A DNA stretch of 64,000 nt from Lutjanus erythropterus (GCA_020091685.1 CM034613.1:27604263-27668262), one strand, 5' to 3'. Positions 1 to 12,733 are shown, counted from the stretch's first letter. Numbers and translations: made by a program. Notes: generated by a model from the letters alone, not told the origin.

Positions 1-430
1 TCACAGGACGACCGACTGTGTGAACAGTTTGACTTTTACTGCAGGAAACAAGTTGAATCAGTACTTCTACTTTTACCAGAGTCTTTTTATTCAAATATCT
101 GTACTTCTACTCGCAGCCAGACAGGAAAGACGCTCTGTGGTGTGTTGGGACTTTACATCATGATCAGGACACACACTTTGACTTCTTCTGACAAATAATG
201 AAGAAAGACATTCATGAAAGAGTTTATTTCTTCAGCTCCTCAGAGTTTTACTGGAGTAAATATTCTTCTTCAGCGAAGCTAAAAAGAGACTTTGAGAGAC
301 AGTTTGTTGTCCTGAGTTCTAAAGGATCAGAAACGATGTTCTGTTGACTTGTGGCAGTTACGAACTGAACTTTCTCACAGCTGATTGGCTGAAATAGAGA
401 CATTTGTCTTTTTTTTTTTTTTGTGTCCAG

Positions 431-883
431 CTCGTTTGTCCCTGTCCAGCCCTGAGCTCCTGTCAGAGCTGAAAGACTCGAGGACACGCACCCTCCGACG
501 CGTCCCAGCACGTAACGGACTGACCACAGTCTTCTGTGGACGAGGAAGAGGAGGAGGAGGAAGAGGCCAGGTGAGCACACAGACATGAAACACACAACAA
601 ACGTCCATAAATTCATAAATCCAATCAGAAATAAAAAACCCAGAGTCATCATGTTGACTTCTGTATGAAAATACATACCTGTAGATTTAACGAACTCTTA
701 AAATGATGAAGTCACATGTTCATATCAGCATCGATCAAATTAGCAACAACATTTCTGACTTCCTCCATTTTCACTCAAAAGTCAAATTTCCTTCAGGACA
801 AAGACAAACCCACCACAGAGAGGACAGTCTGAACAAACGTCCTTCTTCTCTTTCAGGCCTCTGGCCCCGCCCCCTCCACATAA
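431..883 (+). CDS. 3' end of an unidentified gene (two exons)
   Basis: Two exons can be drawn. The first, 431-570, follows a long T tract ending in CAG and stops at a good donor (CCAG then gtgagc). The second, 857-883, follows ctctttcag and ends in TAA. Read through, the C-terminus contains SSPELLSELKDSRTRTLRRV, then NGLTTVF, a Gly/Arg-rich run and a short tail ending PAPST. The segment LLSELK...LRRV resembles a WH2-type actin-binding motif (LLxxI...LRxV), but I do not recognise the protein. The phases agree: the first exon begins with two bases of a split codon and ends in phase 0. Upstream exons lie outside the window. The 5' end is unknown, and the whole call rests on splice-site fit and a peptide that does not look random. 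Confidence 0.45.
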
Positions 884-3756
884 TCAGCCAATCAGAAGAC
901 TCTACACTGAATTCATCAGCAGCGCCTGAACCTGCGCTGAACTCTGCTGACTCTGCAAGACTCTGCTGCTCTACAACTAATTATGCTTTTATGATCATTT
1001 TCTACATCGTTCCAAATGAAAATCCATGATTTTTTGCTGGAGTGTAAAATGAGAGCTGAGCTAACTTTAGCCAAAACTCTGTTAGCTTCCACACATGCTA
1101 ACCTTTTCTTTGCAAGTAAGCTAACAGCTTGATTCCACCAGGCACTGCTGCGTCGTGTCACGACTGTGTCACGTCAGCTGGAGCTGATCCATCATGAGTC
1201 CAACAGCGGCACCTCGATGTGTCCCAGACACGTCTCTCAGATGTCGCTTCGATCGGCACAGAACAGATCCAGCAGGCAGGAAGTCAGACACAGAATCAGA
1301 CCAGTTTTCAAAAAGTACAAGTGATCACAAAGACAGAATAGAACAGAAACAGTGAAGGGCACCACAGAAGTAGACCAGAAGAAGAAGTAAACTAAAGCTG
1401 GAGTGTAAATCTTCCTAAAACTAACAGATCATGAGACAAAGACAGACAGAAAAGACACAGTTTAAATATCTAACCTGCATATCCATCATCGAAGGGAAAG
1501 ACGACCACAACAAAATCTGAGCAAGTAAATATAAGCAGCTCCACTGCTGAAATGCATTCTGGGACATGCAGCTGTGTGGAGGACGAATCAAAATGGTGGC
1601 ACAGACCCGCCGCGCCCTGTGGAATCAACTGGTAACTACAGTACAAAGAAAGCTGGTCAGCGAGTCACACGTCAAACACGACGTTTAATCTTTTCCTTAC
1701 AGTGGTGAACTTGTAGTTTTTTGTTTTGAAAGACTAAAATAAAACTCAAAACTCAAACTGTGTAATGACGTCACATGATGCACTGCGGCCCAGAGTGACT
1801 TTCTCCCATAAGTCCACACTGTGAAAGAAGAGACTCACTTCACGATCAGGATTTGTTTCATCTGATCTCAGTAACAGGAGTTCTTCTAAAACTTCAGTTT
1901 ATTTCCTGTGTTGAACACTGTGGGACATTATGTGTTTGTCTCTCTCGCTACAAAAAGATAGAAATTAAGTTAAATTATTATTAAGTATCAACACAACATA
2001 TATTGGATTCATTAAAGTTTATTAATTCACTGAAAGTCTGAGCTGCTCATTGATTGTCAAATGATCTCATCACTTGATCATTAATTTACACATCAGAGCG
2101 TCTCTCAGGTCTGTCGAGGATGAGGACAAGTGACCCTTCCTAAGCCCCGCCCCTTGCTGCTCCGTCCTCCATTAACAAATGAGAAAGCTTGGTACCTCAG
2201 TCAGCTTTGTCCTTTCCTGCTTCCTGTCCTTTGATCTGCTCTGTTCTTGATTAGTGAACAGATGTTGTCGGTTAGCTAACAGAAGCTAACTTTAAGATGT
2301 GAACCTTTATGTTACTTTTAAAGGAAAAGGAGAAAGTTTGTTGAACTGTTTTTGAAGCACAGAGCAGAAAGGGGCGGGGCTTCAGAAGGGCCAATTGCAA
2401 AGGCACAACAAATACTAAAATACTTTGTTTTTTTTTAAATGAAAACACTGAAATGAAAATCAAATTCAACCTCAAATTCAAAATGTTTAATGAATTATAT
2501 CATCAGTGATTCCTATCAGAATTTATAGATGACAGTTTTTATAAAGTCAGCTCAAGACATAAGAGAGTTTCTCAGAGATCAGAACAAATCGGGACTTTGG
2601 TCAGAGTTGTACAAAGATACAATCCATTTTTATTTAGTCAATGATATGATGGTTACAAGATGCAGAAAAGGTAGAATACAACAAAGCAACAATGAACAAA
2701 AAAAGTCCTGTTTCCATTCTTTGTCCTGTTTTATACAGATGGAGCCTCCAGAAACTCACAGATCATTGGATAAGTCTGGCAGCCTCTGTAAGCAGGTTCA
2801 AGTCAAAGATCAATAACAGCAGTAATGGTTTCAATTCACTTTTTCTTCTTCAGGAAACAAGATGAGTGTCAGTGTTATTCAGTCTTAGTGTGATACAGGT
2901 GCTCACATCATCAGCTGATCGCAGCAGAGAAGGAGCGGACGAATACAGATTTAGAATCTTTGGTCAATCATGTTGCATTAAGTGTGTGAACTACACTGCA
3001 GACTGGAGTTTGTGTTACAGTGACAAAGGACAGATCTACAACATATTCACCTGTCGTCTCCCTCTTCATCTATTTGTAGTTCTCATTATGGTGCATTCAA
3101 TTTGAACTGGAGAGTCAGAATTTTGATTTGTCAGTTGAAAATTTAAACAGCATGTTGGTGGTCAACTTTGCTTTCTTCTGTAGCGTAAAATATCATCAAA
3201 TTGCTGTAAATTGCTGTTAATAACTGAAGACATGAGTAATTCTGGCCATTCAAGATTCATGTTTCAATACAAAATCATGAATATGGTGTAAGAAGTCGTT
3301 ATGTAATCCGCAGTAGCCCTGATAGGATCAGATTCTATCTAAAATAATTAAAAAAATGGACATTAGCTTGTTTGCTTGCTTTTGGGGACTGTAGGCTTAG
3401 TTCAAATTTCTAAATTATGAAAATGGAGTCATTCAGTTTTATCCCTGTGAACTGAACTTTGAGCTAGCTCTTTTTAAGTATGAACTTGCACAACACTGTG
3501 TGGGTCGAAATGATGTCAAGATGGCAGCACACATATCTTGCAGAGCATGAATGTTGATTTCACTTCATCTAATAGCAAATTGTATCGCCTTGCAGCCCAG
3601 TGTGATGCTGGAATACATGAAAACTTTGGGCAGAAAAAAACTAGATTACTTGAATAAAAAGACAGTTCATTGAGAAATATTCAACTGTTTCAACTACTGA
3701 AAATAATACTTGATTTTTTCTGTATAAAGTATGGCATGCGGGGCTCGCCAGAATGC
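884..3756. other. Stretch with no recognisable gene
   Basis: I see no convincing exon here. Open frames are short and have no familiar domain. There are fragments of the fish repeat with words like 'tacttctacttttac' (also at 1-130). The stretch 2529-3110 has some open frame but no motif I recognise. Confidence 0.4.
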
Positions 3757-4710
3757 TTAGAGGGTAAAGTTGCTGTTATCTCTCCGACAACTATCCGAGC
3801 ATTGAGAGAAGGCAGGAAGAAACAGTAACTGTTGGGTTTTTAAAATTTTCAATTCAGTGTGAATGCTTTTGTGATCTTTGAGTTCACTAGCCTGAGAAAA
3901 ATTTTTCCCACATTGATCACAATAGTATGGCTTCTCTTCAGTGTGGCTGCTCTGATGGTTTTTCAGATCATCTTGACTGGTAAAAACATCCTCACATTGG
4001 TAACACCTGTGCATTTTCTGTCTAGTGTGAGTACGTAGGTGAGCCTTCACAGAACTTCGAGTGGCGAAAGCTTTCCCACATTGTTCACAGCTGTGTGGTT
4101 TCTCTCCAGTATGAGTGTGCTGATGACTTTTTAGGTATTTTTTATTGTTGAAAACTTTCTTACATTGGTCACAGCTGAATGGTTTCTCTCCAGTGTGAAT
4201 AAGTTGGTGGCTATGTAGTCCATTTGATGTAGTGAAAGTTTTCCCACATTGATCACACCAGTATGGTCTCACTCCAGTATGAGTACGTAGGTGGCTATTT
4301 AGGGAACTTTTAGCTATGAACACTTTCCCACACTGTTGACAGCTGAATGGTTTCTCTCCAGTGTGAGTGCGACGATGGATTTTCAGATAAGCTCGATTGG
4401 AGAAAACTCGCTCGCACAAGTCACAACCGTAAGGTTTCTCTCCAGTGTGAATACGTTGGTGGATTACGAAACAAGACAACTGTGTGAATGCTGTGTCACA
4501 TTGGTCACAGTTGTAAGGTTTCTCTCCAGTGTGAATGCGTTGATGGACTTTAAGGATACTAGATGTAGTAAACGCTTTTCCACATTGGTCACAGCTGTAT
4601 GGTTTCTCCCCAGTGTGGATGCGTTGATGGACTTTGAGGGAATTTGATGTTGAGAAAGCTTTCCCGCATTGGTCACAGCTGTGTGGTTCCTCTTTGCTTC
4701 CTCGACATTT
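3757..4710 (-). CDS. C2H2 zinc finger protein, last exon with ten fingers
   Basis: This is a DNA-binding protein, probably a nuclear transcription regulator. One open frame of 318 codons on the minus strand holds ten tandem C2H2 fingers of the form CxxC-x12-HxxxH joined by TGEKPY/F-type linkers. The first reads HSCDQCGKAF and the last YYCDQCGKNF. The linkers between fingers 5-6 (TGVRPY) and 8-9 (TRQKMH) are degenerate. The frame is open from the acceptor at 4710/4711 (pyrimidine tract then TATAG) to TAA at 3757-3759, so the first ATG in frame (4479) is not the real start and would cut off about three fingers. After the last finger is a short tail ending NSNFTL. No KRAB, SCAN or BTB part is visible; the 5' exons are uncertain (see 5255-5600). 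Teleost genomes carry many such genes and the exact member cannot be named. Confidence 0.85.
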   Translation of the reverse strand, partial: KCRGSKEEPHSCDQCGKAFSTSNSLKVHQRIHTGEKPYSCDQCGKAFTTSSILKVHQRIHTGEKPYNCDQCDTAFTQLSCFVIHQRIHTGEKPYGCDLCERVFSNRAYLKIHRRTHTGEKPFSCQQCGKVFIAKSSLNSHLRTHTGVRPYWCDQCGKTFTTSNGLHSHQLIHTGEKPFSCDQCKKVFNNKKYLKSHQHTHTGEKPHSCEQCGKAFATRSSVKAHLRTHTRQKMHRCYQCEDVFTSQDDLKNHQSSHTEEKPYYCDQCGKNFSQASELKDHKSIHTELKILKTQQLLFLPAFSQCSDSCRRDNSNFTL

Positions 4711-5254
4711 CTATAGCAACAGACAGACACACACAGAGAGAGAAAGATATCATGAAAGGATGTTTGTGAAAGTGTCATTGTGAAATGTCTTTCATTCTAT
4801 GGTGGGCCCACTTATCATTCTTTAATAAGGCACTGCATTGACTGTGGAAACAAATTTCTTTCTATAAGGCCAGTAAAGATTTGTCTGCCCATTTTCACAA
4901 TGATTCAATTGTTTAGTTAAAATAAAGTGAGAAAATTGTGAAAAGTACCCCACACATTATCCTAAAGCCCAAAGAAAACAACCCAATTCAAAAGACATTT
5001 GGTTCACTACTGTAGGAATTACAGAAATGTAGAAAAACACCATGAATGACAAGTTGGAACATGATCATTTTTCAAGGGACTTATTATTAGTCTAGTTTCT
5101 GATTATTTCTCATTAATTTTCTGTTTCTCTTGATCCAACAGTGTATTACTACACTGGTAATAAAATAATGAAGTTACAACTTAATCATACATATAACAGT
5201 GCTGCTGATGTGTCGAGCTCTCCTCCGTAACAAAGACGGTCACATGTCTGAAAC

Positions 5255-5600
5255 TTATGTGAGATTTTGTCCACTTGTTTTCAGCAGAAACAGGAACCAT
5301 GTGAACACAAACCCTGCAGCAGCTTCACTTTCCTTTTTCAAGATGTGATCTCTAACAAAAGAGTAAATGGAGTCTAGAGACTCATCACTGTGTCCTTCAT
5401 CGTGAACACTGACCTTAACATTGGTGGTATCAGAGGATGACCCTTTTGTTTGTCTTCTGTGGTCCAAGTTCTGGTTCTCCATTGTCCAGCAGGTCTCAGC
5501 TGTGTTGTCCTGGACTGACTCTGGATTCTGTCCTCACAGATCTTCGCACTGAGATACAGGAGTACACCTGGATCTACTGAAGCCTTGGTGTGTCTCACAG
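5255..5600 (-). other. Candidate 5' exon of the zinc finger gene
   Basis: A minus-strand frame begins with ATG at 5482 and reads MENQNLDHRRQTKGSSSDTT, then a stretch rich in D, S and H. A usable donor (TTAAG then GTCAGT) lies soon after, which would splice towards the finger exon at 4710. Polar, disordered N-terminal exons of this kind are usual in fish zinc finger genes. The link to the finger exon is inferred from strand and distance only. No conserved domain is present, so this may equally be 5' UTR. Confidence 0.3.
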
Positions 5601-7171
5601 GTTCTTAAAAGCTCGTTGAGATGATGTGAGCTAAGCCACGCCCCTTAGTTACTGTTGCTAGGGTCATTGTGAAACAATGGCTCTTGATTTCAGGCAGAAG
5701 ATAAAGGTATAAGTCATGAAAATACCACCCTGAAACTTTTTGTGCATCATGTTTGGATTCTTTTTTTTTTATAGCTTCATGCGTTTTAATTTTAATGATG
5801 AATTCACCAGAACAAATACTAAAGAATTTGTCGTAGAGTTGAAGAACTTCTGTGTCCTTCACACTCACTGTGCAGACTCTGGGTGTCTGGACTCACAGAT
5901 ATCTTGAGCCTTGGATGAAGTCCTAACACCTTTTGTGACATTGACATGTTGCTTATGTAATGTAACAGTGTTTCTGTATGATACTGAGTGTTTTTGTTAT
6001 TAACTGTCACTGTGTGCACACACTGTGCCAATATAGTCTCTGCTGACGTGTGTTCTATAAAACTCACATATTGATGTAAGAACAACTGAGGCTCGTCAAG
6101 TTTCTTCTGGTCATCAGTGTGAAGACTGACCAGAAGTTTTTTTTTCATCACATAATCAACGTTTCACAAAATGTATAAAGTTTCTCCCACTTTAACAACT
6201 CATACAACTGCCAGAGTCTTTGTACAGATGTTGGGAGCTTCCTGTCTGCACAGAGGGGTTTGATGATGAAACTTATCTTGGCAGGTAAGAGACCAACCAC
6301 TTCATTAACATCACAGTGAACCTTTGTGTTCAGTCTTAAAGGGCCATCAGTGTTGTTCAGGTCTCACAGCCCCCACAAGCTTGTCTTCATCTTGATTCAC
6401 TGTACTTGTGTTTCTTTTGACAAAACACTCGTTGTGTGTCTGTACAGGTTGGGTCTCTATTCAAATGTGTATCAGCTGCTTGAAAAGGTGACACGTCCAG
6501 ATTTTCACTCTTCTGCAGGTGATCAGCATGAATAGGAGGCAACGAGCTGAAAAGGTGAGAATCAGTTGGCTCTTCATCAAAGGGTCATGAAAAGATCATG
6601 CTGGACTTTTTGTGCGTCATGTTTTACACAAAAGAAAAAATAACAGTGTGTCACAATTTTATTGTTGAATTTACACCAAGGCATGGATAATTCAAAATTC
6701 ATTCAAATTCATAAATTTCCCACTAACTGAGGGATCTGCAACCTCGACTCTCCACAGGAGGAATGAAACATCCATCTGGAGCTGCAACTGTTGAATTATC
6801 AGAAACGTTTCTTCTTTGGATTTGGGATCTACAGGACCTCATCTGACACCCGCTGTGAAGCTGCTGTCCTGCTGCGATGGGTGGGTTTACTATCTTACAC
6901 TGGTACCTTGTCATTTCTGCCACGTCTGCAAGATCGCAAATGAACTTGTACCTGTACCTGATCTTTGCAGTCAATGGCAGGAGGTCTGAAAATGAAGGTA
7001 AACTGAAGGCGTGGCCCGACGCATTCGCCATCTTGTGTTCCACGCATTGGAGTTAAAACAACTTGTGTTTTAGATCAGCTAAAACCTGGTTGAAGCACGA
7101 AGTCTGTGGTGCAGACAGTCTGCCTGCACAAGATATCACCAGACATGTTTGGCTGAAGCACACACACACAC

Positions 7172-7239
<68 letters not shown>

Positions 7240-9208
7240 CTTCACAATCACAATCACACCTTCATTTATTTTCAGTCTTTTTCCCAAACAGGAGTGTGGC
7301 TCAGTAAAATGTCCTTTGAACATATTTTCTATCAGAAATAAAATGTAAATGTTGAAGTTAAAAGTGTGCCTGTGTGTGTGTGTGTGTGTGTGTGTCATGC
7401 TTGGTTGAGGTGCACACACGTCTCCACAATCACAAAACACCTTTCATTAATGTTAAACATCGTGTGTGTTTCTGAAATTAATACAAATCAGGAATTATTA
7501 TTATAATTATAAATCCTAATAAATCTTTTCAGACCTGCAAAATGTGCAAAGGACCTGATCACAGCTGTCAGATCGTCTTTAACAGATCAGTCAGCTGGAG
7601 TGTTTGTGTCTGTGTGTTTATTGGATTCATAAAAACAAAGATTAAAGTATTCTGATCTAAAACACACAAAATGAACCAGATATTATATCTGAGCATGAGT
7701 CTGGACCGACCCGAGGAGAAAAAGATCTGTGTGCTTCTGTCAGAGCAAAGGTGGATTTGGTCACACTTTAAATAAATTAAATCCATTGTGCCTCGTGCTT
7801 TACATTAGTGTAAGATAAGAAGAGAGTCAAGATTAGTCATCAGAAACATTTCAACAAAATGAGCTTCAGACGCAGGTTATGACCCACATTTTAGTAAACT
7901 AAATATCAGAACTTTATTTTTTCATTTGGTGTTTACACATTTTTACACTTGAAAAAATTAAGAAAGTCTGTAGGTCTACAACAATGAGAAGTGAAAAGTA
8001 AAATGTAAAAAAATAACCGTTATTCATTTCCACATAAATGTTTGTCAAAGGCACAAAATGCAACAGAGAGGAGCAAAAGAGCAACAAGCTGCTGACTCCA
8101 ACTCTAACAACAACCAAACTAAGCAATTTATTTTTCGGGAGTCGGAGACGTTCTTCTCATCAAAGTCTTCAACAGTTTGTTCACAACCATCTGCTGCTTA
8201 TCTTGACAAGAGTCAAGAGTTTAATGTTCATTAACACTTCGTTAACATCACAGTGAACCTTTGTGATTTAATGAGACATCAGTGTTTTGATCTGAGAGCT
8301 CTCAGTGTCTCCACAAGCTTTTCTTTATCTTGATCCACTGGACTTCTGTTTCTTTTCTCTTTGTCCACGTCGGTTCTCAAATGATATTCACTGCTACAGG
8401 AAACAACAATCTAAGCAAAAGGTTGTGGGATGAACTAAACTAATTCTTTAAATCCTCTAATTCTCTTCAGAAACACTGATAGTTCATACAAACAAAAGAA
8501 CAGACCGTACCTGATACGTCTGTAGTTTTAGATGGTTTCTCCACATACAGTGTGATATACAATCACAACCCACAGATTTCTTTCTGCTCCAGACTTTACT
8601 TTGGGTTTGTTTGTTTAAAATTACGAACAAGACATGAAGAATATTTCTATTAAATGAAATGTAATAGTTTCAAATGATGAGTCAAAGATGAGAATATTGG
8701 AAATTATTGAACCCAAGACTCAGTTTTGCTGCTCAGCTAATCATGAGTTTGTTAAACTTGCATCTTAACTCTGATAAGATTCAAGTTAAACAAAAACTAA
8801 CAGTCGCATTTACTGACAAAACCAAAAGCAAACAGCTGTTAAATGGTGGGATTAAGACTTTCACAAGAACAAAGGTTTGTCTTCAGAAGTTCTGTAGTCT
8901 CTGTTTCTTCATGACCACTTCCTGCTGATGATTCACTGTATAAAACCACAACATCTAAACAAAAAGTCATTCACTACATTTAGCTGTCAATCCGAACAAA
9001 ATTTCTAATAATAACTACAAAATATATATGCTTACACAACCAGAACCCGGCAAACAGGATTTCATTCTTGATGCCGGGGAACAAATCTTGTTTTTAACCG
9101 ACTCTGAACACAAAGTTTAAGTTCTGCCCCGTCTGTGGATCCTTCAAACAAACCACTGTCTTGATCACAGCTCTACTTTTCTTTGTTGTGTTTTCTTTGT
9201 TGGTACCT
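5601..9208. other. Non-coding stretch with partly duplicated segments
   Basis: No supported gene. Two segments resemble each other: about 6295-6430 and about 8234-8370 share the order 'aacatcacagtgaacctttgtg', 'catcagtgtt', 'ccacaagctt', 'cttgat..cactg' and 'tgtttctttt'. Words near 5735 (ctttttgtgcatcatgttt) recur near 6607. This suggests the zinc finger locus was once tandemly duplicated and the extra copies decayed, in keeping with the finger relic at 9209-9340. Confidence 0.45.
7159..7238. repeat. (CA)n microsatellite
   Basis: About 80 bases of CA with one interruption (cttacac). A shorter (TG)n tract is at about 7365-7394. The long reading frames of alternating V/C or H/T across them are artefacts. 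Confidence 0.95.
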
Positions 9209-9340
9209 TCACAGATGACTTGAAGAAGTGAAAACTTTCCCACACTGGTCACAAATATATGGTTTCTCTCCAGTGTGACTACATTTATGGATTTTTATGT
9301 AACCTGATCCAGTGAAAACTTTCGCACGCTGGTCACAGCT
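9209..9340 (-). pseudogene. Relic of a C2H2 zinc finger exon
   Basis: Read on the minus strand this holds one and a half fingers: SCDQRAKVFTGSGYIKIHK, then SHTGEKPYICDQCGKVFTSS, then a stop. The second zinc-binding cysteine of the first finger is replaced by Arg (CDQR for CDQC), and its terminal HxxxH is altered to HKCSH. The second finger stops at TGA (9209-9211) before its histidines are complete. On its upstream side the fragment ends where a GATAA-tailed repeat begins (9354), so the insertion may have helped break it. It resembles the fingers at 3757-4710 and is probably a dead duplicate of that locus. Confidence 0.75.
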
Positions 9341-9353
9341 AAAATAATAAGTT

Positions 9354-9590
9354 AAGATAAGATAAGATAAGATAAGATAAGATAAGATAAGATAAGATAT
9401 TCCTTTATTAGTCCCACAGTGGGGAAATTTTCAGTGTTACAGCAGCAAAGTGTATAGCAAAAATAGTAAAATCAACAGCAAAAAGAGACAATAAATAGCA
9501 GCAAGCAATATAAACAGGGAAATATAACTGGGAAAAAAAGTTAAAAGTTAAAAAAAGTTAAAAAAAAAGTTGTGTTCAAATATAGACTCA
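9354..9590. mobile_element. Dispersed fish retroelement tail with (GATAA)n
   Basis: About nine GATAA units (9354-9399) run directly into 'ttcctttattagtcccacag' and 'tggggaaattt', a segment commonly found at the end of dispersed repeats in fish. The family is not named with certainty. The pentanucleotide is the likely terminal microsatellite of the inserted copy, which abuts the finger relic. Confidence 0.6.
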
Positions 9591-9985
9591 CCTATATATT
9601 TTTATTTTATTGTGTCTTAAAGTTTCCATAAAGTCAAAATCCATACTGTATGTCTTCTGCTATATATGATTTAAATGAAAGTATTTGGCCAACAATTATT
9701 TTAAAATCTGAGTTTGTTATTTCCTGGAAAATGAAAACTGTTTTTTACTGTTTTGGTCAGTAAAAGCTCTTTTTCACTTAATTTACTATTTTCTGAAATG
9801 TCTTAAAACACACACACACAAAATAATAAATGTTCAGAGTCTCCAAATGCACAACAAAATATAAAAACATATATATTCAAACTAGATGTTCATCTATTTT
9901 TAGTTTGTGTGAAGAGAAAGACTTTGGTGAAGCAGTGATATATAAAACAGATTTCTCACACTCAACTGCAGTCCATTATTCATGT

Positions 9986-9987
<2 letters not shown>

Positions 9988-10028
<41 letters not shown>

Positions 10029-10997
10029 CGTGTGACGTCAATGCTGATTGGTCGAAGCAGTTTGGAGTGAAGCCGCCTGTTGCCGGGTGACGACCAGCAG
10101 GCGTGTGAGAAGTTTTACTGCAGCAGTGAGGAGATGTTTCTGCTCTCATCAGAACGTGGATCAATCCTTTGATGCACCGTCTGTTTGATCAAAACCTATA
10201 AAACTTCATATAAAATACATTTGTGAGACGTCTGTAAAGATTCGCCTCCTCAGTGGGAACCAACGGGCCAAAAACAGGAAGTCAGACGGTACAGAGAGAC
10301 GCACTCACATGCTGACAGTCACGATTAATCACATTGATCTCTGGTGTTATAATCACACTTTTACTTCATCCTGTTTGCTCCACATGACCCAGAGTGCACT
10401 GGGGCACAGCCTCTGATGTCATAACGAGACGCTTGTTGACTTCAACCCGACGTTTACCTGCAAGAGCAGGAAGTGGAGCTACACCTCAGATAACTACCAA
10501 AATAAGAGCAGAGAATCAGGCTGTAATGTGCTCACATAAACAAACAGCTGTCTGTCAACTGATCCTAAAGACTACAGTACCCATGAGCCTCAGCAGCCAC
10601 TGCTCTGGAAACACTTATATCCAGAGTTGTATTATAACCAGAACAAAACACTGAACACAGCTGCTGAACAATCCAAGATCCTCAACATCCTCAACATCCT
10701 AAACCCTGTAGACGAATCAGATTTTACCGTTCAGTGTCCATGAAACTCTGTGATCCTCCATGACTTTGTTTCACCACTGAAACTCACGTTCTAACATCTT
10801 TCTTCATGGAACTGTTCTCGTTTAGGATGTGTGTGTGTGTGTGTGTGTGTGTGTGGGGGGGGGCCAAGAATGCTGGTGTCAATGAATGTGCGTCAACAAC
10901 ACACACACACACACACACACACAGAAGGATAATAACCTGTGTTTTTGTGATCAGCGACCTCATTCTCTCTAATGAGGTGATTGATGAGCTATTCTTC

Positions 10998-11046
<49 letters not shown>

Positions 11047-11127
11047 ATATGCGTGGTTGATGACGTCAGAGGCTGAATGGGGGGCGAGGAACCGTCTGAC
11101 TGGGACAAAGACGACAGGGGGTCATTA

Positions 11128-11177
<50 letters not shown>

Positions 11178-11305
11178 TCCTTCAGACGATGTGAACCTTT
11201 GTAGCCCCACCCTGTTCCACAGGAAATAGTTGGTAACGATGATCTGGTCGCTGCGGTGACAGTTTACGAGGGGGTGGGATGACCGAGGTCAGGGGTCATG
11301 AAGGT

Positions 11306-11353
<48 letters not shown>

Positions 11354-11358
11354 GAGAG
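9988..11358. repeat. Cluster of dinucleotide microsatellites
   Basis: (CA)n at about 9988-10025, (TG)n at 10829-10853 ending in a G run, (CA)n at 10899-10922, (TG)n at about 11001-11042, (CA)n at about 11131-11173 and (GA)n at 11309-11358. No gene is seen between them. Alternation of TG and CA orientation could allow hairpins between neighbouring tracts. Confidence 0.9.
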
Positions 11359-12435
11359 GCTTCCTGTTGGTGTCAGATTACAGAAACACCTGAAGCTTCA
11401 AACTGAAGCTGTAAAATATTTCCCTGATCTTCAGAAGATAATTCATAAAACATATTCACAGCAGTTTCTGTCAGAATACAGCACATGGGCCTAACGGTTA
11501 CCATGGTTACACTCAGCAGTCTTTAATTTTCCCAGACAACAGTCAGTTAGTCAGTTTGGTTTAGCTAACAGATTTAGTTAGCTTGTGTTAGCTAGCTTCT
11601 TGAAAACTGAAGAGAGGCAAAAAGAAGAGAACGTTCTCCTCAAAGAACACAGAAAGAACAAGAACATCATCCAAAGTAAATTTAACTCTGCAGGAGACGC
11701 GGTGAGACAATGTGACTGTGACAGCAAGAACAAAAACGAATAATATTAATTATTATTAACGATATATGAGACAGAGATGTGTCCACGTTGGCTAACGAGC
11801 TAACGAGTTTCTGATGCTAACATGAAACACGTCGTGATGTGCAGTGTTTTCTCCGTCCTGAACGATGTGTCTCAGTGTCTCATGTTCCACACATTATTCA
11901 GATTGAAGGAACCATCATGGTTCTCTGAAAACTCACCACAGATGAGAATAATGAAGGAGTTCAGTGCAGATACTTAAAGATTTAAAGGTTTTTCTTTAAA
12001 TCACCTGAAAGAAATCTGACGACTGTGATGATCAGAAACCACAGACTGAAAACATCCTGAATAAATAAATCACAGAAATACTTCAGACAACTTAAAATAT
12101 CAAGACAACACACTGCAACATCTTTCAGTTTGGATCACAACTCAAACTCTTTAAGTTTTGAGACAAACTTTAAAAACTGTGCTGACCAATAATCTTTGGT
12201 TGAGATCATTTGGTTTTCTTGTTTAGATAAACCAAATGATGAGAGCAGTGATGATGATGATGATGATGATGATGACAGCAGCCTTCATCAGGTTAGAAAA
12301 CATGATCATTATTTATTTAGCAGCTGCTCTTCAGTTTTAAATCAGTTTTCTGTTTTATTTTAGTGTCAGTTTGAGAAAACAAACCAACCCAAACTCAGAG
12401 GACGACATTAAATCAACGAACACAGGAGGACAACA
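11359..12435. other. Intergenic stretch
   Basis: No coding signal recognised. A short (GAT)n tract lies at about 12254-12274. 'ttagctaac'-type words recur near 11560-11600. Confidence 0.4.
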
Positions 12436-12733
12436 TCTTCATCATCTTCATCACCTTCATCATCTACATCATCTTCATCTACAACATCTTCATCATCTAC
12501 ATCATCTTCATCATCTACATCATCTACATCACCTTCATCATCTTCATCACCTTCATCATCTACATCATCTTCATCTACAACATCTTCATCATCTACATCA
12601 TCTACATCACCTTCATCATCTACATCATCTTCATCATCTTCATCATCTTCATCATCGTCATCATCTACATCATCTTCATCATCTTCATCACCTTCATCAT
12701 CTTCATCATCTTCATCACCTTCATCATCTACAC
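12436..12733. repeat. CATCTT/CATCTA trinucleotide-based array
   Basis: About 300 bases of TCA/TCT/ACA triplets with higher-order units such as 'catcatcttcat' and 'catctacatcat'. It keeps one frame open as repeated Leu-His-His, but this has no splice context and is not a real protein. A weaker relative is at about 15780-15930 inside the natriuretic peptide intron. Confidence 0.9.

Noticed and set aside
4336-4647. Plus-strand frame opposite the zinc fingers with repeated 'RFLSSVNALMDF'
   Set aside because: Antisense shadow of the repeated finger codons; the periodicity comes from the finger unit.
7053-7440. Frames of alternating Cys-Val or His-Thr around CA/TG tracts here and at 10.8-11.2 and 16.7-16.9 kb
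   Set aside because: Dinucleotide repeats read as protein.
9354-11358. CRISPR-like or tandem regulatory arrays
   Set aside because: Simple microsatellites in a vertebrate sequence; no spacer structure.
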